DNA of 33,292 nucleotides from Acanthaster planci. Lineage: Eukaryota; Echinodermata; Asteroidea; Valvatida; Acanthasteridae. Position numbers and translations under genes: made by a program. The notes beneath the pieces were generated by a model, which worked only from the letters and a program-made list of their open reading frames with translations, searched no databases and was not told the DNA's origin. This document shows positions 7,309 to 17,335 of this stretch, one piece after another; positions within the stretch are counted from its first letter, which is position 1, and each line of letters starts with the position of its first letter. The stretch covers positions 898,845 to 932,136 of the forward strand of contig NW_019091443.1 of NCBI RefSeq assembly GCF_001949145.1, written 5' to 3'.

Positions 7309-10246
7309 ATAATGCCTGTGGCTAACGTATCTATGCCATCTGATAATATATAACGCTTTGTATCTAATGGCGAGAGCCTTAATTTATTTTGCGACACCGT
7401 GAATATGAAATGTTTATCTGATCTAAATAACTGCTGTTTATTAAAATGTTGCACCCGCTCAAATAGGCAACTTTTATACGCCTCGTGGGTTAACTGTTTC
7501 TCGGTGACCACTTTTGTCACGCCTTTCGCCTTTTTCAAATTTTGCCGATTCGTTAAAAGCGAGTAAATCTTTGGATGTATGCAAATGACCTCTGAAATTG
7601 GTTGGCCCCCAAATTCATCTTTCATCTTGCCAATGACCTTTTTGTTTTTGGGGTCGTAAAGTTTATGATCCTGTGGATAATTACTTAAGTCAAATAATTT
7701 ACGCTTTTTGCGTAGGTACTTGTTTAAATTGTCGGTTTGAATTTGGACGAATAAAGAATCCGTATCAGTGTATAAAAGACACACATTTGAACCAAAATCA
7801 CCTTTTAACGTATTGCAATAGAAATAGTACATTAAAGTTTTGGATAAATCTAATACGCTCACGCCACAATAAATTGGTTTATTTAAATTTGTTTTTATGC
7901 GTTACATTTCAACGAATGAAAGCTCGCACTCTTAAAACGGCGTAGTCGCCTTATAGTTCGGTTAGCTTCTGGTATTTTTTGGCATCTTGCAAATCTCTCA
8001 ATAAGTAACCACTTATTCGATAACACACATTTTCCATAGTCTTGCCAAAAACCGAGTTATTCATCAATTTGAAGAAATTCTTCTCAAAATCGGACTTGCT
8101 AATTTGTATAACTCAGTATTTTTATTGATATAATTTTTCATCCAAGGCGCCTGTTTAAAAGACAAGACACGAGGCACCTGTTTTAATTCTAGACCGAGTT
8201 CTAAATATTTCTGTAAAGTTCGATAATGAACCACATATTTATTTTTAGTGTTTTAAGTCGATACGAGTTTATCTATTGAAGTAATTTGCTCGTCGTTTGC
8301 CATTAAATTCCTTTGATACGCTGACAGCCATTCATTTGGGATCGATATATTTTCAGGGGCTAGTGGGAAGTCGTTGTGTAAATCGTGTAAGTGCTACGGA
8401 TAATCTAATGTCACCTCGAGAATATAACCTTTTGACGCTCTTGAATAAATTTTCGAGATGTACTCTGCGGTAAATTTAGTCACGTCCTAAATCAAACTGA
8501 AATCTTTAACCCTAACACTCCTCAATCCTTCACCTGTTGGAGGACTGAGGAAAGTTAGGGTTAAAAGGCAAAGGCTGACTCATGGCCCAGCTGTATAAAT
8601 TATTTGCGTCTAAATACATGATATGCGACTCTGGCTTATTTGGGTCATAATCTTTTAAGTCGGGATTATTAGCCTTGGCATAGCGCTTTGCACCCACACT
8701 GGAAATGCTGCCTCTTTTAGCTCTTTCAAAGAATAAATGCTTGTCGATATTTGTCAATAGATCCAATTTTATGCCCGAGTGCTTTAACAGCGCATCCCAC
8801 GACAGGCCCCGTGACGTGCAATAGTTGGCCGGGTCAAGGCCGTAGTTTACAGACCTTGCGCAAGTTCTCAAATACACCCGCTAATAGTAACTAGCCTGGG
8901 GTTTCACAGTTAAAAGTGTGCCATACTGTTTGTGCACGAGCGTATTCTTTCTCAGTCACTGTGGACTGTTTCAGAGAACTATAAAAGACGTCTCTTCGCG
9001 GTAAGCTCGTCTCTTGGAATCAGTCGAAGGAGTCAATATACTCGTAAGGGTAAATGCCTTTTTCCAATAATAAATCTGTGTTTTCTGGGAATCTTTCCCG
9101 AAGTAAGTTAAAATCATTGGGTGAACAATTCCTAACTAGTTGATCCAGTGAAGCGGCCATGAAATGAAAGAAGTCTTGGAATCTCAGTTGGCCAAATGAA
9201 AACGAAATGTAATTCTCGGTATTTTTAGCAATGACACTAATTCTACCGCTGTTAAATGCTTGAGCGCCTCGCATGATTAAGTGCGCATCATATTTCTCCA
9301 AATTGTGTAAGATAACCGGAATGGGCATTTGATTTGGGACGACTCTTAACTTTGAATTACACTGAGCATGCTCTGGGCCTCGGTACTTCCCCGTCACATG
9401 ACAGTGATCTCTGACCTTGCAAAATTTATTGATGGGTTTTGCGCAAGTCATACAAATGTAATCCCTGAAACCATTGGATTCATTGACTGAACTAAAAGAA
9501 GCTTTTTTGTCCTTTTTTTTTGGCTCATTTGGAATTGGGCACTGGCACTGAGATTGTTCAGTTTTGCGGATAAGCTTTTCACAGATCCAACAGCGAAGAC
9601 GATTTTCGTAGATTTTTTGCAATTTGTCAAACCAAATAAGTGGTTTAGGATTTTCAAATGTTTCGTTGATCTTGTTGACTTCTCTGGAAAGCAAATGCAC
9701 AAAATTAACTGCCGCATCTTTACCTCCGTAAGTCTCGCGCCCAGTGCAAGCACCGTCACATCTTACAACCGCGTAAGAATAGCCGCACGGCTTATGGATC
9801 TGGGTTTTGACTGTGTTTGATGAGGTCGGAGGAAGGTGCTCTAAAACAGATTCAAAATCAGCGTAAATTATAAACGGGGCGTCTTGTTTATTTTTATAAT
9901 TTTCAAACTTGAGAACATTTTTGCCTTTGGCAGGCATTTCGACTTTGCACGCTGCTGCATCAATTGCTTGGCAATCTTCTCGATGCCTGCTGAGTCTTTC
10001 TTTAGTTAGAAAATGTGACAGGCATTTGAAGCACCAATATTTCTTGTGACAGTGTTTATCAATGTCACCCATCAAACATGAGAAATTTTTAATCCAACAA
10101 TTACGACTTGTCTCGCCTTTGGTGAAATAAAGTAAATTGATGTGCTCTTTTTCGCATTTGGCCTCGTACAGCACGTAAGTGCCTTCTTTCTCGTTATAGC
10201 CAAATACATTAACCCTAACACATGATACTGGATTCAGATCAAGCAT
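7305..10246 (-). pseudogene. Protein-primed-type family B DNA polymerase (Polinton pPolB), broken
   Basis: The longest intact piece (10246-9020, about 400 aa) holds a zinc-finger-like FKCLSHFLTKERLSRHREDC, exonuclease motif I YADFES (Asp/Glu), an internal zinc/HNH-like CKVRDHCHVTGKYRGPEHAQ, and LEKYDAHLIM (exo II). The piece at 8877-8530 carries palm motif A, YLDANNLYSWAMSQPLPF. The region 8500-7870 is heavily frameshifted, including the motif B area. The last piece (7862-7305) has motif C YTDTDSLF. The enzyme replicates the element genome. The extreme N-terminus is cut off near 10210 by the Ngaro-like insertion, and a palindromic insert sits right after motif A. The C-terminal stop (TAG, 7305-7307) overlaps that of the integrase. 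Confidence 0.85.
8504..8566. repeat. Imperfect palindrome inserted in the polymerase gene
   Basis: The arms at 8504-8531 and 8539-8566 are reverse complements at about 23 of 28 positions, with a seven-base loop. The core of the left arm is AACCCTAACACTCCTCAATC. It interrupts the polymerase frame immediately after motif A and contains a telomere-like AACCCTAA word. It may be a small foldback element or a repair scar. Confidence 0.5.
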
Positions 10247-11490
10247 ACAGGAGGTTAAAAATCTTGGAAGGTAATAGATGGCGAGCTATGGTTGCTGTGT
10301 GTGGTAGGGGGAGGCTAACTCAAAAGCACACAAAGCACAAGGGGGCAAAGACGTCAGTCTTCGGACAGCGCACACAAGCCTATGATTCAAAAAGTGGCAA
10401 AAACAACAGTGGGGGGAATCACGCAAACCAGCCGATGGGGCAGTGTTACGAGTTCAATTACAAAGGGGCATGCACGAGAGCCATTGCTGCACCCTATGCA
10501 GTGCAGCAGGGCATGGAAAAGTGGTCTGCACTCGAAACTGAACAAACTCCACTGATCAAGCCAAAAGGAACAAAGGACAAAGCCGCAAAGCTAGAAATGA
10601 GACCAAAAAATAATCTTGCACACAATCGCAGCCTGAAACAGTCGATTAGCCCAAAAGATTCTTTATCTTTTCTAGCTGCTACACCAATAAAAACACACAA
10701 TGTAATGACACTCCTCAGTTTGTACCCCAATAGAAAAGCAGCAGATTTCTTAGCGAGGGGTTTCTAAGAGGGATTCTCACTTGGCTATCATGGCCCCCGC
10801 CTCCAAAAAGAATTCCCCAATTTAAAATCAATAAAGAAGAGTCATACGGTAGAATCGCTGGGCCATTTTCCGACAGGCCATTGGCAAATCTGCAGGTAAA
10901 CCCACTCAGCTTGGTGTCGAAGCATACCCCAGGAGAACCTAAAATAATACACCATCTGTCCTACCCCTAGGGCTCATCTGTCAACGACCACAATTCCGAT
11001 GAGAACTGTAAAGTAGAATACAGCAAGTTCAATGCTGTGGTCGAATTAATTACGTAAGTAGGCCCGGTGCATTACTAGCAAAAGCGGATATAAAGTCCAC
11101 TTTTAGACTAATGCCAATTGCCAAAGAGGACTTTGAAAGAGACGGCATGAAACTTGACAGCAAGCATTATGTGGGTAAATGCTTGCCCATGGGAGTGAGA
11201 TGTGCTCCAGCATATTTTGAAATGTTCTCCTCCTTTGTAGAGTTTTTGGTCTGGAGAAACACAGGTTAAAAGGGTATTGTGCATTATTGAACGATTTCCT
11301 GTGTGTTGGCTAGAGTTCAAGCAGTAAGACTGCAACTTCTTGCCGGTCGATCTTGATCAAGCTCAAAGCTATCTGTGAACTTCTTGGGGTCCCGCTAGCA
11401 CCAGAGAAATCTGGAGGCCCCGTCGGTAAGCTCACTTACTTAGGTCTGGAAATTCACACAACTTGCATGCAAGTTAGGGTACCAAATAAA
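10222..11490 (+). pseudogene. Ngaro-like gag/RT, part A
   Basis: An ORF to 10767 holds a gag-like region with a degraded Cys cluster (CYEFNYKGACTRAI) and runs into the RT (PNRKAADFLARGF, then EGFSLGYHGPR). Later pieces are HHLSYP, DIKSTFRLMPIAKEDF, KCLPMGVRCAPAYFEMFSSF and LGVPLAPEKSGGP with LTYLGLEIHT. That is the usual order of DIRS/Ngaro reverse transcriptases. The catalytic box, normally YLDDF, reads LLNDF at about 11284-11298, so one catalytic Asp is Asn. Several stops break it. It ends abruptly near 11490, where part B begins. Confidence 0.7.
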
Positions 11491-11599
11491 ATAGTTTATT
11501 GCCGCTAGGCTAGGTTCCTGGAGTAAATTCCCCTGCTGACCACACAGGCGCTGGATTTACGACCCAGCTGTTTGGTTACAGTTTCATAGGCAGAACCAG

Positions 11600-12609
11600 T
11601 GTGTGTGCTGGTCACTTTTGTCTGAGCAGTGTGGCACGTTCGAACGATTTAGCACCTTTCTTGAATATTGCACTCGCAAGGTTGCAGCTACTCCACACAT
11701 TCTCCACTATTTGGATGATTTTCTCTTTGTGGGTGAAGGGCAATCCAATGAGTGCACACATGTGCTTACTTCTTTCACAGTAGTTTGCCGGGACTTTGGT
11801 GTTCCTTTGGCCAGTGACAAAACCGTGGGGCCAATGACAAGCTTAGATTTCCTGGGCTTAACGATTGGTACAGTTGCCTAGCAGATTCGGGTTCCTACGG
11901 CCAAGGTCCTTGCAATTCTGGCGAAGCGTAAAGTCACCCTGCGAGAGCTTCAATCATTGCTGGGTAGCCTAAATTTCGTTTGTAAAGCAATACGGCCGGG
12001 CCTTCTTGCGTCATCTCTTCCATCTTGTAAGTGGCATTCAGAAACCACATCATTGTATCCGTATTTCATCTGGTGCGCGGGCCGACATGCTGGCTTGGCG
12101 GGAATTTTTGTTCCATTTCAATGGTTTGGTTATTTTCCCTCAGGAGGTATGGTATTCTAGCAGCAACTTGCACTTGTATACGGACGCATCCCAGCAGTTC
12201 AGTTTTGGAGCTTTCTTTAATGGGAGCTGGACGCAAGGCATGTGGCCACTGAAATGGCGCTCCTTGAATTTATCCATTACTTTTCTCGAACTTTTCCCGA
12301 TCACCCTTGTTATGGGGCCCGGCCTTGCAAAACCAACGTGTCATATTTTGGTGTGATAATGGGGCTGTGGTGGCGATTATTAATAGCCAAACATCGAGGT
12401 GTCCCAGAATTATGAAATTGGTTCGCATGTTTGTAGTGCTTTGTTTGAGGTTGAATATCCACTTTAAGGCACGTCATGTACCTGGTCTCGATAATGGCAT
12501 CGCTGACGCTCTATCTCGTTTTCAGATGGATCGTTTCCAGCGGCTGACACCCGAGGCCGCCCCCGTTATGACACCATTGCTTGCAGACCTTTGGAACAAC
12601 TTAATTTAG
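11600..12609 (+). pseudogene. RT tail and RNase H of Ngaro-like element B
   Basis: The RT palm motif YLDDFLFVG (11708 onward) has both Asp residues, and FGVPLASDK plus LDFLGLTIG follow. The thumb (VTLRELQSLLGSLNF) comes after a stop at 11879. RNase H follows in shifted frames: LYTDASQQFSFGAFF (first Asp), LELFPI (Glu), FWCDNGAVVAIIN (second Asp) and HVPGLDNGIADALSR (last Asp). The enzyme makes cDNA and removes the RNA template. The N-terminal half of the RT is absent, so B is 5' truncated or was inserted as a partial copy. At least three frame changes inactivate it. Confidence 0.75.
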
Positions 12610-13570
12610 AGGTTCACAGTCTTTTGATGGACTCAGTTGCCCCACGTACCCATTTAGTTTACCAATGTGCTTGGCAATTTTTCGGTTGGTTTATTTCCCG
12701 CCATGGTTTTCTAAATACATTTTCTAGTCCCACATTGCAGCAGCTTGTGCACTTTATTGCATTTTTGTCTGTTAATGGGTACCCTCCGGCTACTGTTGCA
12801 TCATATGTCTCAGGGATTGCGTCTACACTCCGCTTGCAGGGTTTCTCGTGACATAACTAAACATTTCATTGTGAAACAAAACTTAGATGGTTGCCGCCGC
12901 CGGTGCAGTCGGCGCGATCAACGCCGCCCTATTACAGTTGTTTTACTGCGCCGTATTATTCCTGCTTTGCACTCCGTTTGTACCAATCAGTATGAAGCCC
13001 TACTGTTTCGAGTGGCTTTCCTGTTAGCATTTTTTGGATTTCTGCGGTGAACTCACTGCTTCCATGAGTGAGTTTCGGTGAACTCACTGCTTCCATTTGA
13101 TTTGGAATTTCACCTTTACGTTGTTCTGATGTTACCCTTTGTCGTACCTCTTCTGGCAGTGTGGTTAATCTACACATTCGTTTCTCCAAGACCGACCAGT
13201 ACGTCAGGGTTGTGTAATTTCAATACCTGCTGTTTCTGAGGGCGAATTTTCCCTGTGCCTTGTTCAGGCCACTACACAGTTCCTTAGCAGATATCCTTAG
13301 CATTTCAGCAATTTCCTGTCCCATTTTGACGGTTCTCCAATTACACGTTCTCAATTCACCGCTGTTTTAAGGCTGGCCCTTGGCTTCATTGGCATTCATG
13401 ATACCCGATATACTTCTCATTCCTTCCGGATTGGTGCGGCCACAGCAGCTGCAATGGCAGGAATTCCTGACGATGAGATCCAACAGATGGGTCGTTGGCA
13501 GTCAGGCGTTTACCGCCGCTATATTCGTATTAGCAGTGACCTTCTCCCATGAGCTTTCAAATTTATGGCT
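12591..13570 (+). pseudogene. Tyrosine recombinase of Ngaro-like element B
   Basis: The N-terminal core-binding part is APRTHLVYQCAWQFFGWF, with VASYVSGIASTLRLQG later. The box I arginine is in FLAFFGFLR (to about 13047) and is followed at once by a 31-bp duplication and a stop. KTDQYVRVV marks the usual segment before box II. Box II is HSFRIGAATAAA (13418 onward), then GIPDDEIQQMGRWQS, and the tyrosine nucleophile is in YRRYIR (about 13511-13528). All catalytic residues of the Arg...His-x-x-Arg...Trp...Tyr set are present but spread over frames. The enzyme would integrate the circular cDNA without making target duplications. Confidence 0.75.
13045..13096. repeat. 31-bp tandem microduplication
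   Basis: The 21-base word CGGTGAACTCACTGCTTCCAT (given here only as its start CGGTGAACTC) occurs at 13045-13065 and again at 13076-13096 without change. It follows directly after the box I arginine codons of the recombinase and shifts the frame. Confidence 0.8.
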
Positions 13571-13694
13571 GCTTTGTACATTGGGGTCATGTTACCCCAC
13601 GACCAAAACAACCATGATTTCAACCATACGCTCACTTTTCATTAAGTATTGATAGCTATATAATTTCTGTTTTACTTCCATGAGCAAATCTGCT

Positions 13695-14269
13695 GATCGA
13701 CAACAAGCCCCTTGTCTGGGTGGTTGGCGACTCGTTCATCCATTGGACCTCCCGTGTGGCGTTATCCTCTCCTTGGGGGAGGCTTTTGATGGGCTGGCAA
13801 CTGTTTGCTGGATGGGTCGGCGGGGCCTGCAGCTGGACCAATTCAACGACTTCCTTCACAGCTGCTGGCTGGCAGAGCAAGCATCGGCAACATGGATCAT
13901 CATACACGTTGGCTCCAACGATCTGGGCTACGTCCCCAAGAAATCAATGCTCGAGGGGATTAAACAATCCTTGCCATCACCCGAGCATCATTACCTCACT
14001 CAGTCATTTACTGGTCGGAGATTTTGTCAAGGGTCTCCTATCCCTCGGCTAACAGACAAAATTTGGTCGAGCGCACCAGGCGAGCTCTTAACCGTTCAGT
14101 GGGCAATCTTTTCCACAGGGCGCTGGGTGGGTTGATTGCTCACCCCCAAATTGAGTGGTGGCGGCAGGATTTATATTTATCAGATGGGGTGCACCTTGTG
14201 GATGCCGCTTCAGAATTCCTTATTTATAACTACCATACGGCGTTACTTCAGTCTTGCGGAGTAGCTTGA
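13695..14269 (+). pseudogene. SGNH/GDSL hydrolase of Ngaro-like element B
   Basis: Block I is KPLVWVVGDSFIHW, with the catalytic Ser in GDS (13726-13734). A frame change is followed by block II CWMGRRGLQLDQF and block III IIIHVGSNDLG (13911-13922). Block V, SDGVHLVDAA (Asp and His, 14183-14194), lies in the last frame, which ends at 14269. These are the four SGNH blocks in order. SGNH hydrolases cleave esters. They are known as the extra ORF of some Ngaro-type elements, with unclear purpose. It sits directly 3' of the recombinase. Confidence 0.65.
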
Positions 14270-14580
14270 TTTCCTGTTACAATGCCAGCGCAAACACCAC
14301 CTCCCCTACACACATGAGGTCACTTACCTATTATCACGCGGCCCATTTGGTGGCGGTCATAAATGACTGTGTGGCGAAATTTCATTCTTATCACCATCAT
14401 GGGCTTTAGGATTATGAATCAATATAGCTACATAAAACCTATGCAATCAACAAATTCTTACATACATGGAATCAATAGGAAGTCTGTATAATGTTTATGG
14501 TTCACTTTGCAGTTTATAACCCAGATGGAATGGGTAGTCTATATATGGGTACATACAGGTGTGACGTGAATAATGTCTAT
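14270..14580. other. Non-coding 3' part of Ngaro-like element B
   Basis: There is no gene here. The stretch is AT-rich and lies between the hydrolase stop and the tandem array. It is probably 3' untranslated or terminal-repeat sequence of element B, since nothing interrupts it before the array. Confidence 0.4.
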
Positions 14581-14583
14581 TCC

Positions 14584-14965
14584 GCGGATCACGCTTCGAC
14601 CGGGAATGATTATGCTAGTACTTACTGCTAGACCCTATGTTATGTTTCAACCGGACTTGCTTTAATAATCGATGTTACGTCTCGCGGCTTACGCTTCAAC
14701 CGGAGACTGATCATGCTTAAGTGTCTCATACTGTTGTCCCGCAGATTACGCTTCGACCGGGGACTTGTCTCGCGGCTTATGCTTCGACCGGAGACCGGCT
14801 ATGTTTAAATGTCTTATACTGTTGTCTCGCGACTTGCGCTTCGACCCGGACTTGATACATTGTAAGTGCAGCCAGTTACAGTTCGCGGATTACGCTTCGA
14901 CCGGGACTTGCTTAGTTTAGCTTATTTACAATGTTGTCTTGCGGTTTACGCTTCGACCGGGGATA
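14584..14965. repeat. Tandem array, period about 56 bp, core ACGCTTCGACCGG
   Basis: Eight copies of a core resembling CGCGGNTTACGCTTCGACCG occur, with core starts near 14591, 14642, 14691, 14748, 14779, 14836, 14892 and 14948. The spacings are 51, 49, 57, 31, 57, 56 and 56. The spacer words (GTCTCATACTGTTGT, GTCTTATACTGTTGT) also repeat. The core is GC-rich in an AT-rich setting. The array ends near the B/C junction, so it probably belongs to the terminal structure of element B. Confidence 0.75.
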
Positions 14966-15099
14966 TGTTAAACAATCACTTACATGTACTTAAAATGCTA
15001 TTGGTTATCGATCTGGAATTAAAAGTGCTCTGGCCGTACGATAAAAAAAAAATTTAACTTGCGCTGGTGTAAGATTTCATTCATTTTGTGTCTGACATA

Positions 15100-15704
15100 T
15101 GCAGCAATAATGGACAGTTAAATCAGGTAAGGCCTTTCTGAGACAACTGATGGACACATTAAAAGGGATGACACAGAATGAGACACAAAATGTATTATCA
15201 GAAGGGACAAAGCAGGACCTTAAGGTGTGGCTAAGTTTCCCGGACTATTTCAATGGTACTAGAATCATCAATGAACAACACTGGAATACAGATCTGGACA
15301 TTAAATTATTTACCGATGCTAGTGGAGGAGTCGGTTTCAGGGGCTTTTATCAAGGAAAATTATTTTGTGGGAGATGGCCTAGTAAAATTGTGGACGGGGA
15401 ATACTCTATTGCATGGAAAGAGATGTTCCCCAGGGAAACAGGTTGTTTTCTTCACCGGCATATGTTGGTGAAGTACATTATCAACAAACAAACATGAGGA
15501 TGCCCTAAGATAATGTCGTTGGTGAGATGTTTCGTGCTATCCTGTCTCAAGTACAATATCACCTTCAAGGCAACTCACATCGGGACGATGGGAAATGTTA
15601 TTGCTGACTCCTTGTCTCGTTCACAGTTGTCCAAGTTCAGGCTGGTGGCTCCACATGCAAAGCAAGAAGCAGCAGTGTTGCCAGATTCCCTCTGGAAGAT
15701 CTAG
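15100..15704 (+). pseudogene. RT thumb and RNase H of Ngaro-like part C
   Basis: The coding similarity starts in the RT thumb (NGQLNQ, then in another frame GKAFLRQLMDTLKGM). RNase H follows: IKLFTDASGGVGFRGFY (Asp), CGRWP, AWKEMFP (Glu), then LVRCFVLSCLKYNITFKATH and IGTMGNVIADSLSR (last Asp). The start at the thumb, with no RT core before it, is what suggests that C is the continuation of part A. One stop at about 15495 and small shifts are visible. Confidence 0.7.
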
Positions 15705-16560
15705 CCCATGAGGCTCACAGGCTGCTTTCCTTGTCATTAGCACCAGGCACAAAAGTCGCTTTCCAACGGGCCATTGATACATATCATGAATTTCGCAGTG
15801 GAGCAGGCTATGACACCTCATTGCCGGCCACAACGCACCATATCCTGTCCTTTATCGCAGCACTGTCTTTTAAAAGGATTAGTTTCATCAACAATTGCTC
15901 TGCACATGGCAGCTCTGTCTCTTTTACGTAAAAATCATAGCTGGGAGGACCGCAGTAAAAAAATACAGGAAGGTCACAGAAGACGGAATGGGGTACTGGA
16001 CACTAGGAGTCCCCTCATGTGGGATATTTTACGTCAAATTGTGCCAGCATTACAGACTGTATGTACATCCCCCATTGAATGTGTGTTATTTCAGGCCGCA
16101 TTTTCTGCTTGCATATTTTGGCCTCTTGTGAGTTGGCAAATTCACAGTGCCCACGAGAGGAGCTGCCTCTGGTCAGGTGCTGGTCATTACAGATATCCAG
16201 TGGGGGTCGGGGCAGTTTCCTTCAGTTCAGATTTGATTCTTGAAAAACGGATCAGCAGGGACGGGATGTCACCCTACGAATAGAAACGGCCACTATTGAG
16301 TTGTGTCCTCTGCAGGCAATGATACGGTTTCTAGGTCTACGACCAGCAATCGGCAGCCCCTGGTTTATCGATGCACATGATACCAGTTTAGAGCAGTGTT
16401 ACATAAGACCTTGGGGTAGGTTGGTCTTCAACCTGCTCGTTTTGGAACACACTCATTCAGAATTGGTGTTGCAACCACAGCCACTTTAAATGGCACATCG
16501 GCCGCACAAATAAAAAAAAAATGGGCAGATGGCTAAGTGATCTTTTTCGCATGTACGTTA
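15705..16560 (+). pseudogene. Tyrosine recombinase of Ngaro-like part C
   Basis: The N-terminal part is LAPGTKVAFQRAIDTYHEF, with ATTHHILSFIAALS later. The helix before box I reads LLAYFGLL, followed by TGA (16129-16131) where other family members have the catalytic Arg and then VG, so box I is lost. CPLQAMIRFLGLRP is the usual spacer. Box II is HSFRIGVATTATLNGTS (16448 onward), then KKKMGRWLSD, and the Tyr is in FRMYVR (about 16548). Role as for element B. It is inactive because of the stop and frame changes. Confidence 0.7.
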
Positions 16561-16784
16561 GGATGTAACATCCCCCAGGATAAGCAGCCAAGTCATTGAT
16601 CAATCGGCGGGGATATCCCCTTACAAAAATTGCCCATGTGAAACCCCATGTAAGATCTTCAGCCTGTGAAAGCACACATGTTCATATGTATGATAGCTTT
16701 AATGCAACCACTCACTTTATTGTTTAGGCAAGTGGGCTATGGGCCTCACAACGTTATTTTCATTTGGCTTTACAGGTCACACAT

Positions 16785-17335
16785 ACAGAGTATGGGGGGT
16801 CGGCGACAGTCTTATTCGTCAAGCTAAAGACTGAACCTTGGCTACACAGTAGGCTACTCTGGGCACCACCAGTGCAGAGGTCCACTGGTTTGGCAGAGGG
16901 GGAACACTGCTCCATGACTTGCCAAAAGACTTGAAGAGGCTGCTGCAGGCACACCTACCCCCCATCATTGCTGATTGTGCACCTGGGGTCAAACGACATT
17001 GGACAATTCGGCACTGCCTGCCTAACTGCCACATAATTTGGTCCTGCATTCTACACAAAATGGTGAACCATGGCTGGTTGAAGGAAAACTCATCACAGAC
17101 AGCTCTGGATGGGGTTAGGAAATCTTTGAATTCCTACGCCAGACGCTTAAACAAACTGGAAAAGACATCAGTCATATTCCACCCACAGATAACAGTATCA
17201 AGCCCCCAACTATTCCATAAAGATGGGATTCATCTGTCTAATGAGAGGTCCGATATTTTCATTCAAGACTTTGTAGCTGCACTCCAGGCGGCAGATGCTG
17301 AGTCCAGCAACAAAAATGTAGTGTCGTGGATTTGA
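16785..17335 (+). pseudogene. SGNH/GDSL hydrolase of Ngaro-like part C
   Basis: Block I is VWGVGDSLIRQAK (Ser in GDS, 16802-16810). Block II is WFGRGGTLLHDLP. Block III is LLIVHLGSNDIGQFG (16983-17000). Block V is LFHKDGIHLSNERSDIF (Asp and His at about 17222-17233). All catalytic residues are retained, although the pieces lie in different frames; the 3' piece from 16919 to 17335 is the longest. Its position after the recombinase matches element B, which supports the hydrolase as a regular part of this family. Confidence 0.65.

Larger units (their letters stand above)
10222..17335 (+). mobile_element. Nested Ngaro-like (DIRS-order) retrotransposons A, B and C
   Basis: All three parts encode the tyrosine-recombinase retrotransposon set on the plus strand. 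A (10222-11490) has gag-like and RT sequence. B (about 11500-15070) has an RT tail, RNase H, tyrosine recombinase, an SGNH hydrolase and a tandem array. C (about 15100-17335) starts in the RT thumb and has RNase H, tyrosine recombinase and SGNH hydrolase. A breaks off in the RT just past the LGLEIHT motif, and C resumes some 20 residues further on. The simplest reading is that A and C are one element interrupted by B. The whole lies inside the polymerase gene of Polinton-like copy 1. Confidence 0.65.

Noticed and set aside
10494-10730. 78-codon minus-strand ORF
   Set aside because: Shadow of the gag/RT frame of Ngaro-like part A. It has no domain and the plus-strand frame continues into recognisable RT motifs.
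14584-14965. The repeat array as a CRISPR
   Set aside because: Repeats are imperfect, spacers are themselves repeated, and the context is a eukaryotic retrotransposon.
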